Counted from the first letter of the stretch, positions 16,625 to 26,677 are shown. The stretch: DNA of 64,000 bases from Mesobacillus zeae (GCF_003570705.1 NZ_QWVT01000018.1:84020-148019), one strand, 5' to 3'. Notes: a model not told the origin generated them from the letters alone. Numbers and translations are program-made.

Positions 16625-16752
16625 CTTATTTGAAAGCCTTAGTGTTGTGTTAGGAACCAGTATTGCGGCGAAAAGATGAGGTTTCTGGGGGCCAGTCTTC
16701 TTTAGAGTGTCATTTTGGTTTGGATTTTTACTGGCTTGAGCTGGCAGGGAGT

Positions 16753-16870
16753 TGGGAAATAATTAATTCTTCCGGGAAATAACAGGATTAGGACAGAAAA
16801 CACGTTGATTAAGACAAGAATCAAGTTGATTAGGACAAAAAACTTAGTGATTCGGACAATTAGACAATTT
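16753..16870 (+). repeat. 21-bp periodic intergenic array, copy A
   Basis: Leader boxes TGGGAAATAA (16753) and CCGGGAAAT (16772) are followed by four units starting at 16786, 16807, 16828 and 16849, each exactly 21 bp apart. The units are GATTAGGACAG, GATTAAGACAA, GATTAGGACAA and GATTCGGACAA. The end is GGACAATTAGACAAT, a half-step echo. Copies B (24337) and C (40395) share the same order and spacing. It lies between the csbA terminator and the uvrB promoter. It is not coding: the frame that fits the repeat on the minus strand has a stop. Confidence 0.85.
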
Positions 16871-17019
16871 ACGTAAAAAATAAATACGATAAACCGGCAA
16901 TAACCCAGTATCTCCTACCTTCCAGCCACCGCAATGCAGAAGCACAGTTTATCAATCATTTGATGAACGAAAATCCGCTATCATCTTCTCCTTTCGACTC
17001 TTCTGTGCGAAAAATATCT

Positions 17020-17033
17020 AGAACATTTGTTTG
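17020..17033 (+). promoter_or_regulatory. LexA (SOS) box upstream of uvrBA
   Basis: AGAACATTTGTTTG closely fits the Bacillus LexA/DinR box (CGAAC-N4-GTTCG type, with both GAAC and GTT halves kept). It lies about 140 bp before the uvrB start and 32 bp before a candidate -10 TAGAAT (17066-17071). uvrBA is an SOS operon in B. subtilis, so control by LexA is the expected reading. Confidence 0.65.
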
Positions 17034-17161
17034 CTTTTTGTTGGTTAACAATGGGAGCTTTGTGGTAGAATGAATGTATTAAAAGAAAGACGGAATAAAC
17101 ACCTCGTTTTGAAAACCGAGGCTTATTTTATAGAAGGAATTTTTCAATAGGAGGCTTTTTT

Positions 17162-19141
17162 GTGAAGGATCAGTTTGAATTAGTCTCAAAGTATTCCCCG
17201 CAGGGTGACCAGCCAGAAGCGATCAGGAAGCTGGTCCAGGGCATTAATGAGAACAAGCGGCACCAGACGCTCCTGGGCGCGACGGGGACCGGGAAGACGT
17301 TTACGATTTCAAATGTCATTAAAGAAGTGAATAGGCCTACGCTCATCATCGCCCACAACAAAACGCTGGCTGGACAGCTGTATAGCGAGTTTAAAGAATT
17401 TTTCCCGAACAATGCTGTCGAGTACTTTGTCAGCTACTATGACTATTACCAGCCGGAAGCATATGTGCCGCAGACAGATACCTTCATTGAAAAGGACGCG
17501 AGCATCAATGATGAAATAGACAAGCTTCGGCACTCGGCAACCTCTTCCTTGTTTGAACGGAAAGATGTCATCATCATCGCCAGTGTCAGCTGCATCTATG
17601 GCCTCGGTTCTCCTGAAGAATACCGGGATTTAGTTGTTTCACTCCGAACCGGCATGGAAATCGAACGGAACCAGCTGCTCCGGCGCTTAGTTGATGTCCA
17701 GTATGAGAGAAATGACATCGATTTTAAGCGAGGGACGTTTCGGGTGCGCGGGGATGTTGTTGAAATCTTCCCTGTTTCCCGTGATGAGCATTGCATGAGG
17801 GTAGAATTTTTTGGTGATGAAATTGACCGAATCCGGGAAGTGGATGCCCTGACAGGGGAAATTATTGCCGAGCGCGACCACGTCGCCATTTTTCCAGCAT
17901 CCCACTTCGTAACCCGCGAAGAAAAAATGAGAATTGCCATTGAGAATATTGAAAAAGAGCTGGAGGAACGACTTGAAGTCCTTCGTTCTAACGATAAGCT
18001 TCTCGAGGCCCAGAGGCTTGAACAGCGGACGCGCTATGACCTTGAAATGATGCGGGAAATGGGATTCTGTTCGGGAATCGAAAACTATTCTCGCCACCTC
18101 ACATTAAGGCCGCCAGGATCGACACCGTATACGCTTCTCGATTATTTTCCCGAGGACTTATTGATTGTAATCGATGAATCGCATGTTACGCTTCCGCAAA
18201 TAAGGGGAATGTTTAATGGTGACCAGGCCCGCAAGCAAGTGCTTGTCGACCATGGATTCCGTCTGCCATCCGCTATGGACAATCGCCCGCTCACATTCGG
18301 GGAATTTGAAAGCCATGTCCGGCAGGCTGTCTATGTTTCGGCAACACCGGGGCCATATGAGATTGAACATACACCGGAAATGGTCGAGCAGATTATCCGA
18401 CCGACAGGCCTGATTGACCCGACCATTGATGTTCGGCCAATCCAGGGACAGATCGATGACCTGATCGGCGAGATCCAGGAACGGACGAAACGGAACGAGC
18501 GTGTCCTTGTCACGACGCTGACCAAAAAAATGTCAGAAGATCTGACAGACTACTTAAAAGAAATCGGCATTAAAGTGCAGTATCTTCATTCGGAGGTCAA
18601 AACGCTCGAGCGGATTGAAATTATCCGTGAGCTGCGGCTTGGCAAGTATGATGTCCTTATTGGAATCAACCTTCTCAGGGAGGGTCTTGATATTCCAGAG
18701 GTATCGCTTGTTGCCATCCTTGATGCTGATAAGGAAGGCTTCCTCCGGTCAGAAAGGTCTCTGATTCAGACAATGGGGCGCGCTGCCCGGAATGCGTCCG
18801 GCCATGTTATCATGTATGCAGATCGAATGACGAACTCGATGGAACTCGCGATTTCCGAGACAAACCGGCGCCGGGAAATCCAGGAAACCTACAATAAGGA
18901 ACACGGCATCACACCGCAGACGATACAAAAAGACATCCGCGATGTCATCAGGGCTACAATTGCTGCCGAGGAGCAGGAAGCGTACAGCCCGTCCGAAGGC
19001 TTGAGGAAGCTGTCCAAGAAAGACCGAGACAAAGTAATTGCCAATATGGAAAAAGAAATGAAAGACGCGGCAAAAGCGCTCAACTTCGAAAGGGCTGCCG
19101 AGCTGCGTGATTTGATATTAGAGTTGAAATCGGAAGGATGA
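17162..19141 (+). CDS. uvrB: Excinuclease ABC subunit B
   Basis: A 659-residue full-length UvrB, the damage-verifying helicase-like subunit of nucleotide excision repair. Walker A is GATGTGKTF (about residue 39), followed by the beta-hairpin region ([13 protein letters not shown]), the DESH box and helicase motif VI ([14 protein letters not shown]). The C-terminus has the UVR motif for UvrC ([19 protein letters not shown]). The start is GTG at 17162 after AGGAGGCTTTTTT. uvrA follows 7 bp after the stop, making one operon. Confidence 0.97.
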   Translation: MKDQFELVSKYSPQGDQPEAIRKLVQGINENKRHQTLLGATGTGKTFTISNVIKEVNRPTLIIAHNKTLAGQLYSEFKEFFPNNAVEYFVSYYDYYQPEAYVPQTDTFIEKDASINDEIDKLRHSATSSLFERKDVIIIASVSCIYGLGSPEEYRDLVVSLRTGMEIERNQLLRRLVDVQYERNDIDFKRGTFRVRGDVVEIFPVSRDEHCMRVEFFGDEIDRIREVDALTGEIIAERDHVAIFPASHFVTREEKMRIAIENIEKELEERLEVLRSNDKLLEAQRLEQRTRYDLEMMREMGFCSGIENYSRHLTLRPPGSTPYTLLDYFPEDLLIVIDESHVTLPQIRGMFNGDQARKQVLVDHGFRLPSAMDNRPLTFGEFESHVRQAVYVSATPGPYEIEHTPEMVEQIIRPTGLIDPTIDVRPIQGQIDDLIGEIQERTKRNERVLVTTLTKKMSEDLTDYLKEIGIKVQYLHSEVKTLERIEIIRELRLGKYDVLIGINLLREGLDIPEVSLVAILDADKEGFLRSERSLIQTMGRAARNASGHVIMYADRMTNSMELAISETNRRREIQETYNKEHGITPQTIQKDIRDVIRATIAAEEQEAYSPSEGLRKLSKKDRDKVIANMEKEMKDAAKALNFERAAELRDLILELKSEG

Positions 19142-19148
19142 CGTTTTT

Positions 19149-22022
19149 ATGGCGATGGATAAACTGATTGTAAAAGGCGCCAGGGCCCACAATTTGAAAG
19201 ATATCGATGTCACCATCCCGAGAGACAAGCTTGTCGTGCTGACAGGGCTTTCCGGTTCAGGAAAGTCCTCGCTGGCGTTCGATACAATCTACGCTGAGGG
19301 CCAGCGACGGTATGTAGAGTCATTGTCCGCGTATGCGCGTCAGTTTCTCGGCCAGATGGACAAACCGGATGTTGATGCAATTGAAGGGCTTTCGCCCGCG
19401 ATTTCAATTGATCAGAAGACGACAAGCCGGAACCCGCGCTCGACAGTGGGTACCGTCACAGAGATATACGATTATTTAAGGTTGCTGTTCGCAAGGGTGG
19501 GGCGGCCTGTCTGCCCGATCCATAAGATAGAAATATCTTCTCAGACAATCGAGCAGATGGTGGACCGCATTCTTGATTACCCAGAGAGGACGAAGCTTCA
19601 AGTCCTCGCACCAATTGTTTCTGGACGGAAAGGGACGCATGCAAAAGTGTTCGAGGATGTAAAGAAGCAAGGCTATGTCCGTGTCCGGGTAGATGGAGAA
19701 ATGATCGATGTCAGTGAGGAAATAGAGCTTGAAAAAAACAAGAAGCACAGCATTGAAGTGGTTATCGACCGGATTGTTGTTAAGGACGGCGTCGCAGCGC
19801 GACTTGCCGACTCACTTGAAAGCGCGCTTAAGCTAGGGGACGGGAAAGTTCTCATTGATGTCATCGGGGTAGAAGAGCTGATGTTCAGTGAAAATCATGC
19901 CTGCCCAATATGCGGATTTTCAATTGGCGAACTGGAACCAAGAATGTTTTCCTTTAACAGCCCATATGGAGCCTGCCCTGAATGTGACGGTCTCGGTAAC
20001 AAGCTGGAAGTGGATATCGGTCTCGTCATTCCAAATAAAGACCTGACTTTGAACCAGCACGCCATCGCGCCATGGGAGCCAACTTCTTCGCAGTATTACC
20101 CATCCTTGCTGGCGGCAGTCTGCCAGCATTATGGAATCAGCATGGATACTCCAGTGAAGGACCTTCCTGCTCATGAACTCGATAAAGTTCTGAACGGTTC
20201 GGGCAGTGACCGGATTTACTTCCGCTATGAAAATGACTTTGGCCAAGTACGTGAAAATTATATCGTTTTCGAGGGAGTACTTAAAAATATAGAACGCCGC
20301 TATAAAGAAACGAGCTCCGATTATATCAGGGAGCAAATGGAGAAATACATGGCGGAGCAGCCGTGTCCCACCTGCAAAGGAAAAAGGCTGAAGCGGGAAA
20401 GCTTGTCTGTCTTAATTTCAGGGCAGAATATCGGAGAAGTTACGGCACTGTCGATAGAAGAGGCATATGACTTCTTTTCTACACTTGAGCTGTCGGAAAA
20501 AGAAATGAAGATTGCCAACCTGATTTTTCGAGAAATCAAGGAACGGCTTGGTTTCCTGATCAATGTTGGCTTGGATTACCTGACTTTGAACCGTGCTGCA
20601 GGAACATTGTCCGGCGGGGAGGCACAGCGTATCCGGCTAGCGACCCAAATTGGGTCGAGGCTGACAGGAGTGCTCTACATCCTTGATGAGCCATCTATTG
20701 GGCTTCACCAGCGCGATAATGACAGGCTGATTGGCACGCTGAAGAATATGAGGGATATCGGGAATACGTTGATCGTCGTTGAGCATGATGAGGATACAAT
20801 GTTAGCCGCTGATTATTTAATCGATGTCGGTCCAGGTGCCGGAGTCCGTGGCGGTGAAATTGTTTCTGCAGGCACCCCGGAGGAGGTTATGAATGATCCG
20901 GCTTCCCTGACAGGGAAGTATCTTTCCGGTAAAAAGTTCATCCCGCTCCCAGTGGAACGAAGAAAGCCTAACGGCAGGCTCGTAGAAATTAAAGGAGCCC
21001 GAGAAAATAATCTGCAGAATGTCAATTTGAAGGTTCCTCTGGGGTTGTTTGTCGCGGTTACCGGCGTTTCGGGCTCGGGTAAGAGTACCTTGATCAACGA
21101 TATTCTCCATAAAGCGTTAGCCATGAGGCTTCATAAGGCAAAAAGCAGGCCGGGAGAATTTCGGGAAATAAAGGGGGCGGAGCAGCTTGAAAAAGTTATC
21201 GATATCGACCAGTCGCCGATCGGGCGGACCCCTCGCTCCAACCCTGCAACCTATACTGGAACATTCGATGATATCCGTGATGTATTTGCTTCTACCAATG
21301 AGGCAAAAGTACGGGGATATAAAAAAGGGCGGTTCAGTTTCAACGTTAAGGGTGGCCGCTGCGAAGCCTGCCGGGGTGACGGAATCATTAAAATTGAAAT
21401 GCACTTCCTTCCTGATGTGTATGTTCCGTGTGAGGTTTGCCACGGAAAGAGGTATAACCGGGAAACTCTTGAAGTACAGTATAAAGGTAAGAACATTTCC
21501 GATATTCTTGACATGACTGTTGAGAATGCGGTTGAATTCTTTGAAAATATCCCGAAAATTAAACGCAAGCTCCAGACAATCTGGGATGTCGGCCTGGGAT
21601 ATATTACGCTTGGGCAGCCGGCTACGACATTGTCCGGCGGGGAAGCTCAGCGCGTCAAGCTTGCGTCAGAGCTGCACCGCCGTTCGAACGGCCGATCACT
21701 GTATATTCTTGATGAGCCGACAACAGGCTTGCATGTTGACGATATTTCCCGCCTGCTGGAAGTATTACAGCGGCTTGTCGACAATGGCGATACGGTCCTT
21801 GTCATCGAACATAATCTTGATGTTATCAAAGCTGCGGACCATATTATTGACCTAGGCCCTGAAGGCGGGGACCGCGGCGGAACGATTATCGCTAGCGGAA
21901 CGCCTGAGCAGGTAGCTGAGTCTCCAGGCTCGTATACAGGCAAATACCTGAAGCCTGTCCTTGATCGGGACCGGCTCCGGATGCAGAAGCTGATCGCTGA
22001 GCGTGAGACCAGCAAATCATAA
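19149..22022 (+). CDS. uvrA: Excinuclease ABC subunit A
   Basis: A 957-residue full-length UvrA, the DNA-damage sensor ATPase. It has two ABC modules: Walker [15 protein letters not shown] near the start and [14 protein letters not shown] near residue 640. Signatures [13 protein letters not shown] and [13 protein letters not shown] are present, along with zinc modules CPIC...CPEC and CEAC...CEVC. It acts with UvrB in the cytoplasm and on the chromosome. The start ATG has GGAAGGATGACG upstream, and a strong terminator follows. Confidence 0.97.
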   Translation: MAMDKLIVKGARAHNLKDIDVTIPRDKLVVLTGLSGSGKSSLAFDTIYAEGQRRYVESLSAYARQFLGQMDKPDVDAIEGLSPAISIDQKTTSRNPRSTVGTVTEIYDYLRLLFARVGRPVCPIHKIEISSQTIEQMVDRILDYPERTKLQVLAPIVSGRKGTHAKVFEDVKKQGYVRVRVDGEMIDVSEEIELEKNKKHSIEVVIDRIVVKDGVAARLADSLESALKLGDGKVLIDVIGVEELMFSENHACPICGFSIGELEPRMFSFNSPYGACPECDGLGNKLEVDIGLVIPNKDLTLNQHAIAPWEPTSSQYYPSLLAAVCQHYGISMDTPVKDLPAHELDKVLNGSGSDRIYFRYENDFGQVRENYIVFEGVLKNIERRYKETSSDYIREQMEKYMAEQPCPTCKGKRLKRESLSVLISGQNIGEVTALSIEEAYDFFSTLELSEKEMKIANLIFREIKERLGFLINVGLDYLTLNRAAGTLSGGEAQRIRLATQIGSRLTGVLYILDEPSIGLHQRDNDRLIGTLKNMRDIGNTLIVVEHDEDTMLAADYLIDVGPGAGVRGGEIVSAGTPEEVMNDPASLTGKYLSGKKFIPLPVERRKPNGRLVEIKGARENNLQNVNLKVPLGLFVAVTGVSGSGKSTLINDILHKALAMRLHKAKSRPGEFREIKGAEQLEKVIDIDQSPIGRTPRSNPATYTGTFDDIRDVFASTNEAKVRGYKKGRFSFNVKGGRCEACRGDGIIKIEMHFLPDVYVPCEVCHGKRYNRETLEVQYKGKNISDILDMTVENAVEFFENIPKIKRKLQTIWDVGLGYITLGQPATTLSGGEAQRVKLASELHRRSNGRSLYILDEPTTGLHVDDISRLLEVLQRLVDNGDTVLVIEHNLDVIKAADHIIDLGPEGGDRGGTIIASGTPEQVAESPGSYTGKYLKPVLDRDRLRMQKLIAERETSKS

Positions 22023-22024
22023 TT

Positions 22025-22064
22025 AAAACAAGGCTTCCCTTAGGTGCGGGAAGCCTTGTTTTAA
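22025..22064 (+). terminator. Terminator of uvrBA
   Basis: AAAACAAGGCTTCCC (22025-22039) pairs perfectly over 15 bp with GGGAAGCCTTGTTTT (22048-22062). Confidence 0.9.
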
Positions 22065-22129
22065 ACAGGATAAAAAAAAATTAAGGATTTAGCAACTCTG
22101 CCAGAATAAAGGCGGGGCAACACTTTCCC

Positions 22130-22155
22130 TGAAACTTCTTCTCTATTCCTTCGTA
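22130..22155 (+). promoter_or_regulatory. SigW-type ECF promoter of yvlABCD
   Basis: TGAAAC (22130-22135), a 16-bp spacer and CGTA (22152-22155) match the SigW consensus. The site is 25 bp before the yvlA start. The B. subtilis yvlABCD operon is a known member of the SigW envelope-stress regulon, so promoter and operon are both conserved. Confidence 0.8.
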
Positions 22156-22179
22156 TTAAAGAGAAGGAGATGTTTCGGC

Positions 22180-22497
22180 ATGAATACGAATAAATTACTT
22201 TCGGGGTTTTGTTATTTAAGTTTTCTATTTGGTATAGGCGTTATTTCGCCGCTCGCTGTCTGGATAGCTTCAAAAGACACTGAAGTGAAAGGACATGCAA
22301 AAAAAGCTTTCTTTTCCCAGCTTATTCCTATGTCAGGGGTTGTGTTAGTTGTTTATTTTGCCTGGGCAGACTTGGCTCTGCTAAACTCCAGCGAGGAGGC
22401 ACCATACCGTACATTAGTGGCGATTGCCGGAACAGGTTTGATTACGTTTATCGCCTATATATGGAATCTGGTAAAAGGGCTCAAGGTATTGATATAG
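22180..22497 (+). CDS. yvlA: DUF4870-type membrane protein (YvlA position)
   Basis: A 105-residue membrane protein with three hydrophobic segments and the motif SKDTEVKGHAKKAFFSQL typical of DUF4870 proteins. GAGAAGGAGATG precedes the ATG. It opens the SigW-type operon with yvlBCD. Its role is unknown beyond an assumed part in envelope stress. The symbol rests mainly on gene order. Confidence 0.65.
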   Translation: MNTNKLLSGFCYLSFLFGIGVISPLAVWIASKDTEVKGHAKKAFFSQLIPMSGVVLVVYFAWADLALLNSSEEAPYRTLVAIAGTGLITFIAYIWNLVKGLKVLI

Positions 22498-22522
22498 TTT
22501 TACAAGAAGGGGGAGGAAGAAG

Positions 22523-23656
22523 ATGAATGAAGAGCGTAAACGGATATTAAAGATGGTGGAAGAGGGTAAGCTGACTGTAAATGAAGCTTTATTTCTCTTG
22601 GAGCAGCTTGAAAAGAACGACAAGACGATGGAAGTAAAGCAAGAAGAACTGATGACAGAGCTGTCTGCTGTGGTAGAACCGGACGAGGGCCAGAAAACCA
22701 GAAGCAAAAAAGAGGAAAGCAATACAAATAGCTTCCAGTCTGTTAAAGATACAGTTTTTGATTTTGTGGATATGGCTTTTAAAAAAATAAAGAATCTTGA
22801 TCTCGATTTGAACTTTGGGCAGTCTGTCGATATATCGCATATATTCCAGCACAGTGACACGTATTTGGATCAGATTGATATCGACCTTGCCAATGGCAGC
22901 GTCAGGATGATTCCATGGGATAAAAAAGATGTGAGAATCGAATGCAATGCAAAGGTATACAGGGTGGAAACGCAGGAGGAAGCCCGCCGCAAACTGCTAG
23001 AGGATGCGATTTTTGCCATAGAGGGCCAGAAAATGCGCTTTGCTGTTCAGCAGAAGTGGATGAAGGTTGCGGCTGATATTTACATTCCAAGGGAAGACTA
23101 TGACACTATCCGAATCCGGCTGTTTAACGGGGGAATCGAAGGCAGTGAATTAACTGTCAAGGATTTCAAGGCAAAGACGGCCAATGGAAAAATCATCCTG
23201 GAAGGACTCGATTGCAGAAAGCTTGAAGCCGAAACAGCAAATGGCCATTTGAAAATTAGGCGGAGCATGATTAACGATCTTGAGGCAGAGACAATCAACG
23301 GAGCTATTACTGCGGAGGGATCATTTAGGCATGCAGATTTGCAGTCTTTCAACGGCCAAATCGGGTGCATGGTGGAAAATGAAGATTGTGAAAGTGTTGA
23401 AGTGAAATCAGCGACTGGCGGGATCGATATTTCTATCCCATCCGCCATTGCCCCAACAGGTACGCTGAAATCGAACCTTGGAAATTTCAGGCTTGAGATT
23501 GAGGGCGTGCATGTTATCGAAGAAAAATCAGAAATGGTGCAGAAATCACTTAGCTTCAGGCCAGACGCTGAAAGTCTGGAACCTTTGAGAATTTATGCTG
23601 AAACAAAAACTGGTGCGATTGTGCTGAAAAAGAACCGTGGCGCTGAAGTAAGGTAG
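22523..23656 (+). CDS. yvlB: YvlB/LiaX-like envelope-stress protein (SHOCT-like + DUF4097)
   Basis: A 377-residue protein. The N-terminal helical domain (MNEERKRILKMVEEGKLTVN, residues 1-35) is the SHOCT-like domain found in YvlB and enterococcal LiaX. A lysine/glutamate linker follows, then a beta-helix of DUF4097 type (repeats such as FNGGIEGSELTV, TANGKIILEG, TANGHLKIR, TINGAITAEG). No signal peptide is seen. GGGGGAGGAAGAAG precedes the ATG. LiaX senses antimicrobial peptides, so a role in envelope defence is plausible but inferred. Confidence 0.8.
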   Translation: MNEERKRILKMVEEGKLTVNEALFLLEQLEKNDKTMEVKQEELMTELSAVVEPDEGQKTRSKKEESNTNSFQSVKDTVFDFVDMAFKKIKNLDLDLNFGQSVDISHIFQHSDTYLDQIDIDLANGSVRMIPWDKKDVRIECNAKVYRVETQEEARRKLLEDAIFAIEGQKMRFAVQQKWMKVAADIYIPREDYDTIRIRLFNGGIEGSELTVKDFKAKTANGKIILEGLDCRKLEAETANGHLKIRRSMINDLEAETINGAITAEGSFRHADLQSFNGQIGCMVENEDCESVEVKSATGGIDISIPSAIAPTGTLKSNLGNFRLEIEGVHVIEEKSEMVQKSLSFRPDAESLEPLRIYAETKTGAIVLKKNRGAEVR

Positions 23657-23720
23657 GTCCGTTCTGGCTGGCAGACGGCAAAAATGAATTGGGCGTCTGC
23701 TGAAAAGGGAGGTCTTTTAC

Positions 23721-23909
23721 ATGAAAATAGTAAGATCGAGAACCAATCGAAAAATAGCAGGCATCATCGGGGGCATTGCGCAAACAACAGGAATTGATGC
23801 GACAATCCTTCGCATCATCTTTATCATCCTCTTGATTACGACAGCATTCTTTCCGTTGGCTATTACCTACCTTCTTCTGACTTTTATTATTCCGAAAGAG
23901 GAGAGGTAA
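23721..23909 (+). CDS. yvlC: PspC domain protein
   Basis: A 62-residue PspC-domain protein: RSRTNRKIAGIIGGIAQTTG then DATILRIIFIILLITTAFFP, one amphipathic and two membrane helices, and a short tail. In B. subtilis YvlC recruits the phage-shock-type protein LiaH/PspA system components to the membrane. Here only the domain and operon position are seen. Confidence 0.85.
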   Translation: MKIVRSRTNRKIAGIIGGIAQTTGIDATILRIIFIILLITTAFFPLAITYLLLTFIIPKEER

Positions 23910-23913
23910 GCAA

Positions 23914-24267
23914 ATGAGATGGCTAATTGGTATTGTGATTAACGCAATTCTGTTCACAGCAATTGCAGGATACTTTGGCGAAGCTTTTTACGTAACCAGC
24001 TTTGGCGCAGCTCTGGCGGCAAGCTTCGTCCTATCTATTCTTAATGTCCTCGTCAGGCCAATCCTTATTATACTGACACTTCCTGTGACCGTCCTGACAC
24101 TGGGGCTGTTTTTGTTCGTTGTTAATGCGATAACGATCATGATCACAGACCAGGTGATGGGCAGTTCCTTTGAAATACAGGGATTCGGGATGGCACTATT
24201 GACAGCGGTCATCATGGCCCTAGTAAATTTAATCATTCAGAGCACTATTTTGAAAAAAGAAGCATAA
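23914..24267 (+). CDS. yvlD: Phage holin family 4-type membrane protein
   Basis: A 117-residue four-helix membrane protein (MRWLIGIVINAILFTAIAGY ... VLSILNVLVRPILIILTLPV ... FVVNAITIMI ... ALVNLIIQSTIL), the phage_holin_4_2 family to which YvlD belongs. The LNVLVRPIL motif is diagnostic. It starts 4 bp after yvlC and ends the operon at a strong hairpin. Confidence 0.85.
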   Translation: MRWLIGIVINAILFTAIAGYFGEAFYVTSFGAALAASFVLSILNVLVRPILIILTLPVTVLTLGLFLFVVNAITIMITDQVMGSSFEIQGFGMALLTAVIMALVNLIIQSTILKKEA

Positions 24268-24303
24268 GAACAGGGCTGGCAGATGTGCCGGCCCTGTTCT
24301 TAT
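24267..24303 (+). terminator. Terminator of yvlABCD
   Basis: AGAACAGGGCTGGCA pairs with TGCCGGCCCTGTTCT around GATG, with one G-T pair. The stem starts at the last base of the yvlD stop codon. Confidence 0.8.
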
Positions 24304-24336
24304 GCTGTAAAATGGCGAATTTCAACAAGTGGAAAG

Positions 24337-24457
24337 TGGGAAATAATTTCATTCTCCCGGGAAATACGTTGATTCGGACAAAAAAAATTGTCTATTAGGA
24401 CAGAAACCCTCGTGATTCGGACAAAAAATAGCTTAATTCGGACAAATAGACATTTTA
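24337..24457 (+). repeat. 21-bp periodic intergenic array, copy B
   Basis: Leader boxes TGGGAAATAA (24337) and CCGGGAAAT (24357) lie 21 bp apart by their GGGAAAT cores. Units follow at 24371, 24393, 24414 and 24435 (steps 22, 21, 21): GATTCGGACA, TATTAGGACA, GATTCGGACA, AATTCGGACA. It ends in GGACAAATAGACAT. The first unit starts exactly 12 bp after the start of the second GGGAAAT, as in copies A and C. It lies between the convergent yvlD and amidase genes. Confidence 0.85.
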
Positions 24458-24479
24458 TTCCAAACAGGCTCCATCCTAA

Positions 24480-24725
24480 ACCGATCCCAAAGTTGAAAAA
24501 TCTGGCGGAAACTCAAACAAGAACTCGAATCAAAATTCTGTTCGAACTCAATTAAAACTCAACTCGAAAAACGACCGCACCTCGAAGCTCAATCATTAAC
24601 TCGGCCAAAACTGAATCCGAAGCCCAATCCGAAGCCCACTCCGAAACGCCATCCAAACCCGAATCGAAGCCCAACCCGAAACTCTTCAATTCAAACTCAA
24701 ACTCAACCGTAACCCAACCAAAAGC
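24480..24725. repeat. Low-complexity AACTC/CCGAAGCC-rich stretch
   Basis: About 245 bp of purine/pyrimidine-skewed sequence is built from short imperfect words such as AAACTCAA, AACTCGAA and CCGAAGCCCAMTCCGAAGCC (13-bp step near 24617-24645). No reading frame survives. It sits between array B and the end of the amidase gene. The origin is probably slippage-expanded simple sequence. Confidence 0.55.
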
Positions 24726-24732
24726 TCACCCC

Positions 24733-25290
24733 TCACCCCTCTCTTACAAGCCCATATTGCTCCACAATCGCTGCGACGATGGCGCCGGCGATTTTCTTAC
24801 GGTAGGATTCAGATCGGAGGAGCTTACTTTCGTCCGGATTGGTCATAAAGCCGGCTTCCACAAGGACTGCATCCATGATGGTTTCCCGCAGGACATGGAA
24901 ATCAGCGGTTTTGACACCGCGGTTTCGTAGTCCGGTTGCAGCAATGGCATTCCGCTGGATTTTCTGGGCGAGGGCATAAGCGCGAGGCGGCTTAGACAAG
25001 TATATGTATGTCTCGATTCCGCCTGCGTCGCTCCAGCCGCCGCCAAAAGCGTTTGCGTGAATGGAAATATACAAGTCAACGTCAAGATGGTTGGCGCTCT
25101 TGGTCCTTTCCCTTAACGTAACATCTCGTTCGTCCGAGTGGGCAAAGTAAACCGTTACATTTCGATAACATTCGAGTAGGCCGCGGGCATGGTTTGCAAC
25201 AGCCTTGTTAAATTCATATTCCCGCATGCCATTCGGGCTACGCTTTCCTGTTGTATTGTAGCCATGCCCAGCATCAAGCATGATTTTCAT
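24733..25290 (-). CDS. N-acetylmuramoyl-L-alanine amidase (Amidase_3), no signal peptide
   Basis: A 185-residue zinc amidase that consists of the catalytic domain alone. Zinc ligands and the catalytic Glu are visible: DAGHG (His9), the Glu in REYEF, ISIHANA (His) and VLVEAGFMTN. It cleaves the bond between MurNAc and L-Ala in peptidoglycan. There is no signal peptide and no wall-binding repeat, which fits either a mother-cell lysis enzyme of the CwlC sort or a phage-type endolysin relic. GGAGGAGCGCAAT precedes the ATG. Confidence 0.85.
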   Translation of the reverse strand: MKIMLDAGHGYNTTGKRSPNGMREYEFNKAVANHARGLLECYRNVTVYFAHSDERDVTLRERTKSANHLDVDLYISIHANAFGGGWSDAGGIETYIYLSKPPRAYALAQKIQRNAIAATGLRNRGVKTADFHVLRETIMDAVLVEAGFMTNPDESKLLRSESYRKKIAGAIVAAIVEQYGLVREG

Positions 25291-25366
25291 ATTGCGCTCC
25301 TCCTTATAAAGACTTCAGTCATCTATAAAGATATGAAGTTTTTATCAAAAGGGACATACACTTAAA

Positions 25367-25594
25367 TTATTTTTCCAGCTCGTACATATCATCCAGTTTC
25401 CCCGTTAAGTATTTTTGCGCATCCGCGATGCCGAGATTGTAAAAATGGGGGGCGAGCTTATCCATGAAGAATTCGAGAATCAGCAATGCTGCCAGGTCCC
25501 CTAGTTCCTCACCGCGCTCTTCATAAAAATAGGATTGTATCTCACTGATAAGTGCATCTTTCGTTTCTTTATTTAATACAAATTTTCCGAGCAT
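25367..25594 (-). CDS. DUF2164 family protein
   Basis: A 75-residue protein with the DUF2164 pattern: LNKETKDALISEIQSYFYEE, ELGDLAALLILEFFMDKLAP, FYNLGIADAQKYL. I chose the ATG at 25594 (MLGKFVLNKE), preceded by GGAAAGGGGTCGTGAC. An upstream in-frame ATG would overlap that ribosome site. Function unknown. Confidence 0.75.
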   Translation of the reverse strand: MLGKFVLNKETKDALISEIQSYFYEERGEELGDLAALLILEFFMDKLAPHFYNLGIADAQKYLTGKLDDMYELEK

Positions 25595-25741
25595 GTCACG
25601 ACCCCTTTCCATGATTTAACCCAATTATAACTGTGCTTCAGGAATATAGGTGTAAAAACATGCTACTCACGTTTTGTTCTTTTGGAAAAAGTGCTAAAAT
25701 AAAAAGTATTGTACATATCCAGGATGAAGGGAGATGCTTTC

Positions 25742-26677
25742 TTGGTAAAAGTCCGGACAAAAGACATCATTGAAAAATTTAATCTTGAACTTGTCAGCGG
25801 TGAAGAGGGCATTAACAGGCCGATCACGACCACCGATATTTCACGGCCGGGAATAGAAATTGCCGGTTACTTTGAATATTATCCTGCTGAGCGGCTGCAG
25901 CTGCTTGGTAAAACGGAGCTTTCTTTTTTCGAAAAGCTGAATCCGGCAGACCGAAAGACGAGAATGGAAAGGCTTTGTACGGATATTACGCCGGGCATCG
26001 TCATTTCAAGGAGCATGGATGTGCCCGAGGAGCTCATTGAAGCATCGGAGCGCGAGTCAGTCCCTGTATTGAGGTCGACGATTAAATCGACACGGCTTTC
26101 CAGCCATCTTACCAACTATTTGGAGAGCAAGCTGGCTCCCACCACTGCTGTCCACGGGGTACTTGTGGATATTTATGGCGTGGGTGTCCTGATTACAGGA
26201 AAAAGCGGGGTCGGAAAAAGTGAAACGGCTCTCGAGCTTGTGAAGCGCGGACACCGGCTTGTAGCGGATGACTGTGTGGAAATTCGCCAGGAAGACCAGG
26301 ATACGCTTGTCGGCACTTCGCCGGAGCTAATTGAGCACTTGCTTGAAATCCGGGGACTCGGCATTATTAATGTCATGACATTGTTTGGCGCAGGGTCTGT
26401 AAGGACACACAAAAGGATCTCTCTTGTCATACATCTGGAACTTTGGGACCAGACGAAAACGTATGACCGCCTGGGTCTCGATGAGGAAAAAATGAAAATC
26501 ATCGACACCGAAGTCACGAAGCTGACTGTCCCGGTTCGGCCTGGCCGGAACCTTGCCGTCATTATTGAAGTCGCTGCCATGAACTTCCGCCTCAAAAGGA
26601 TGGGAATGAATGCAGCCGAGCAATTTACGAGCAAGTTATCCGATGCTATCATCGATGGTGACCATGAAGACAGGTAA
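25742..26677 (+). CDS. hprK: HPr kinase/phosphorylase
   Basis: A 311-residue bifunctional enzyme that phosphorylates Ser46 of HPr and Crh in response to glycolytic intermediates and removes it with phosphate, the sensor arm of catabolite repression. Walker A is [14 protein letters not shown] (about residue 153), the family signature is [17 protein letters not shown], and the K3 loop region is [21 protein letters not shown] chose TTG at 25742 with GAAGGGAGATG upstream because VKVRTKD is the family start. Crh, one of its substrates, is encoded at 47401. Confidence 0.95.
   Translation: MVKVRTKDIIEKFNLELVSGEEGINRPITTTDISRPGIEIAGYFEYYPAERLQLLGKTELSFFEKLNPADRKTRMERLCTDITPGIVISRSMDVPEELIEASERESVPVLRSTIKSTRLSSHLTNYLESKLAPTTAVHGVLVDIYGVGVLITGKSGVGKSETALELVKRGHRLVADDCVEIRQEDQDTLVGTSPELIEHLLEIRGLGIINVMTLFGAGSVRTHKRISLVIHLELWDQTKTYDRLGLDEEKMKIIDTEVTKLTVPVRPGRNLAVIIEVAAMNFRLKRMGMNAAEQFTSKLSDAIIDGDHEDR

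Noticed and set aside
16753..16870. CRISPR-like array
   Set aside because: Cores are only about 10 bp with 11-bp variable parts, far below CRISPR repeat and spacer lengths. No cas gene is present and cores vary.
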